Assembly: GCA_964354485.1 (NCBI GenBank)
Contig: CAYGZY010000164.1
Span: forward strand, 1-8,657
Length of the DNA stretch: 8,657 nt
From: CAYGXH01 sp964354485
Lineage (GTDB): Bacteria; Bacteroidota; Ignavibacteria; UBA10030; SZUA-254
Reading direction: 5' to 3'
In this document: positions 7,403 through 8,657 of the stretch, piece after piece
How positions within the stretch are numbered: position 1 is the stretch's first letter
Layout: the number at the start of each line of letters is the position of its first letter
The notes under the pieces: generated by a model
The model's input: the letters and a program-made list of their open reading frames with translations, nothing else
What the model was told of the DNA's origin: nothing
Database searches by the model: none
Program-made: the position numbers and the translations under genes

Positions 7403-8657
7403 GGTTAAGTTACAAAGGGCATACGGTGGATGCCTTGGCACTAGAAGGCGATGAAGGACGTGGTAACCTGCGATAAGCGTCGGATAGGTGGAAACAACCT
7501 GTAACCCGGCGATCTCCGAATGGGGCAACCCTCTCAGAGTAATGTCTGAGAACTTCCTGCTGAATTCATAGGCAGGATAGAGCAAACGGGGGGAAGTGAA
7601 ATATCTCAGTACCCCTAGGAAGAAAAGGTAATAACGATTCCGTCAGTAGTGACGAGCGAACGCGGAACAGCCTAAACCTTCTGATATATTAAAGGATGCA
7701 ACCGTTGTATCAGGGGTGTTGTGGGACGCTCGCAGTCCGAATTGCATATAGGACGGAGAGTAAAAAACCGCTGCGATAGCTGAATCGTTTGGAACAACGA
7801 ATCATAGAAGGTGAAAATCCTGTAAGCGAAATCGTAACGGCTCTCTGGTGAGCAATCCCAAGTACCACGGAATAAGTGGAAGTCTGTGGGAAACCGCGAG
7901 AACCATCTCGCAAGGCTAAATACTCTCTAGTGACCGATAGTGTACAAGTACCGTGAGGGAAAGGTGAAAAGCACTCCTAACAGGAGGGTGAAATAGTACC
8001 TAAAACCGTATGCTTGCAAACGGTCGGAGCAATTTCGTTCCAGCAATGGAGCGGAAAAGTGACGGCGTGCCTTTTGCTTAATGAGCCTACGACTTACTCG
8101 TACGTAGCAAGGCTAATGAACTAAGTTCAGCAGCCGTAGCGAAAGCAAGTCTGAATAGGGCGATCAAGTTACGTGCGGTAGACGCGAAACCCGGTGATCT
8201 ATCCTTGGCCAGGATGAAGTGGGGGTAAAACCTCATGAAGGTCCGAACCAGTGTGGGTTGAAAACTACTTGGATGAGCCGAGGATCGGAGTGAAAAGCTA
8301 ATCGAACTGGGTGATAGCTCGTACTCCCCGAAATAGCTTTACGGCTAGCCTCGGGTAAGAATGTTTCGGAGGTAGAGCACTGATTGGGCTAGGGTCGTCA
8401 CAACGATACCAAACCCAGACAAACTCCGAATTCCGATAACATGTTTCCCGGGAGTCAGGCAACGACGGATAAGCGCCGATGCCGAGAGGAGAACAATCCA
8501 GATCACCAGCTAAGGTCCCCAAGTCGAGGTTAACAGACAAAGGATGTTGAGTTGCAATGACAACTAGGAGGTTGGCTTAGAAGCAGCCATTCCTTGAAAG
8601 AGTGCGTAATAGCTCACTAGTCAAGCGACTTGGCGTCGATAATTCTCGGGACTAAAC
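7403..8657 (+). rRNA. rrl: 23S ribosomal RNA, 5' part, cut by the window edge
   Basis: The start is placed at GGTTAAG (7403), equivalent to E. coli position 1, followed by the conserved ACGGTGGATGCC and GGCGATGAAGGACGTG segments. Later landmarks include GTACCGTGAGGGAAAGG (about 7948-7964), and GGCTTAGAAGCAGCCA and GCGTAATAGCTCACT of the GTPase-associated centre (about 8564-8620), the L11 and thiostrepton-binding region. About 1255 bases are present, roughly domains I and II; the rest, and presumably the 5S, lie to the right. Nothing suggests an intervening sequence or damage in the visible part. Confidence 0.97.

Noticed and set aside
7660..7780. Possible insertion or intervening sequence in the 5' part of the 23S.
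   Set aside because: The segment reads as ordinary variable helices, with conserved blocks resuming in order on both sides.

Overview
The window reads as a chromosomal segment of a Gram-negative bacterium. It holds five protein genes (the first cut by the left edge) followed by a complete 16S rRNA, tRNA-Ile, tRNA-Ala and the 5' part of a 23S rRNA, all on the + strand. Genes for Kdo transferase and a heptosyltransferase imply a lipopolysaccharide outer membrane. The FCB group (Bacteroidota/Chlorobiota/Ignavibacteria-like) is my best guess, for four reasons: the 16S 3' segment reads GTCAAGCCATGGAA; boxA-like TGTTCTTTGACA elements are followed by ATATT; most gene starts lack a Shine-Dalgarno; and the spacer order is Ile-Ala. 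This is inference; I cannot place it to a class without a 16S search.

Layout. 1-744: C-terminal part of a GAF/histidine-kinase sensor. 777-1316: macro-domain (ADP-ribose-binding) protein, with a six-codon ORF in the junction between them. 1400-2446 and 2443-3717: a translationally coupled pair for LPS inner-core assembly, a GT9 heptosyltransferase and KdtA/WaaA. 3753-4916: LarC, the nickel-inserting enzyme of nickel-pincer cofactor synthesis, as one uninterrupted ORF. 4917-5220: rrn promoter and leader with a terminator-like hairpin, a boxA element and the left arm of the 16S processing stem. 5221-6784: 16S rRNA. 6785-7402: spacer with two tRNAs, further boxA-like elements and hairpins. 7403 to the end: 23S rRNA, cut at about the GTPase-associated centre.

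How the genes relate. The heptosyltransferase and KdtA act in the same pathway: KdtA adds Kdo to lipid A and the heptosyltransferase extends the core. The kinase, macro-domain protein and LarC have no evident functional link to them or to each other; they simply lie on one strand with short gaps. No phage, transposon, CRISPR or defence system is visible.

The more unusual signals are in the RNA part: a strong intrinsic-terminator-like hairpin between the rrn promoter and boxA, covarying substitutions that break the classic EUB338/338F site in the 16S, and an enlarged helix in the h26 region. I did not find evidence for a wholly new protein system.
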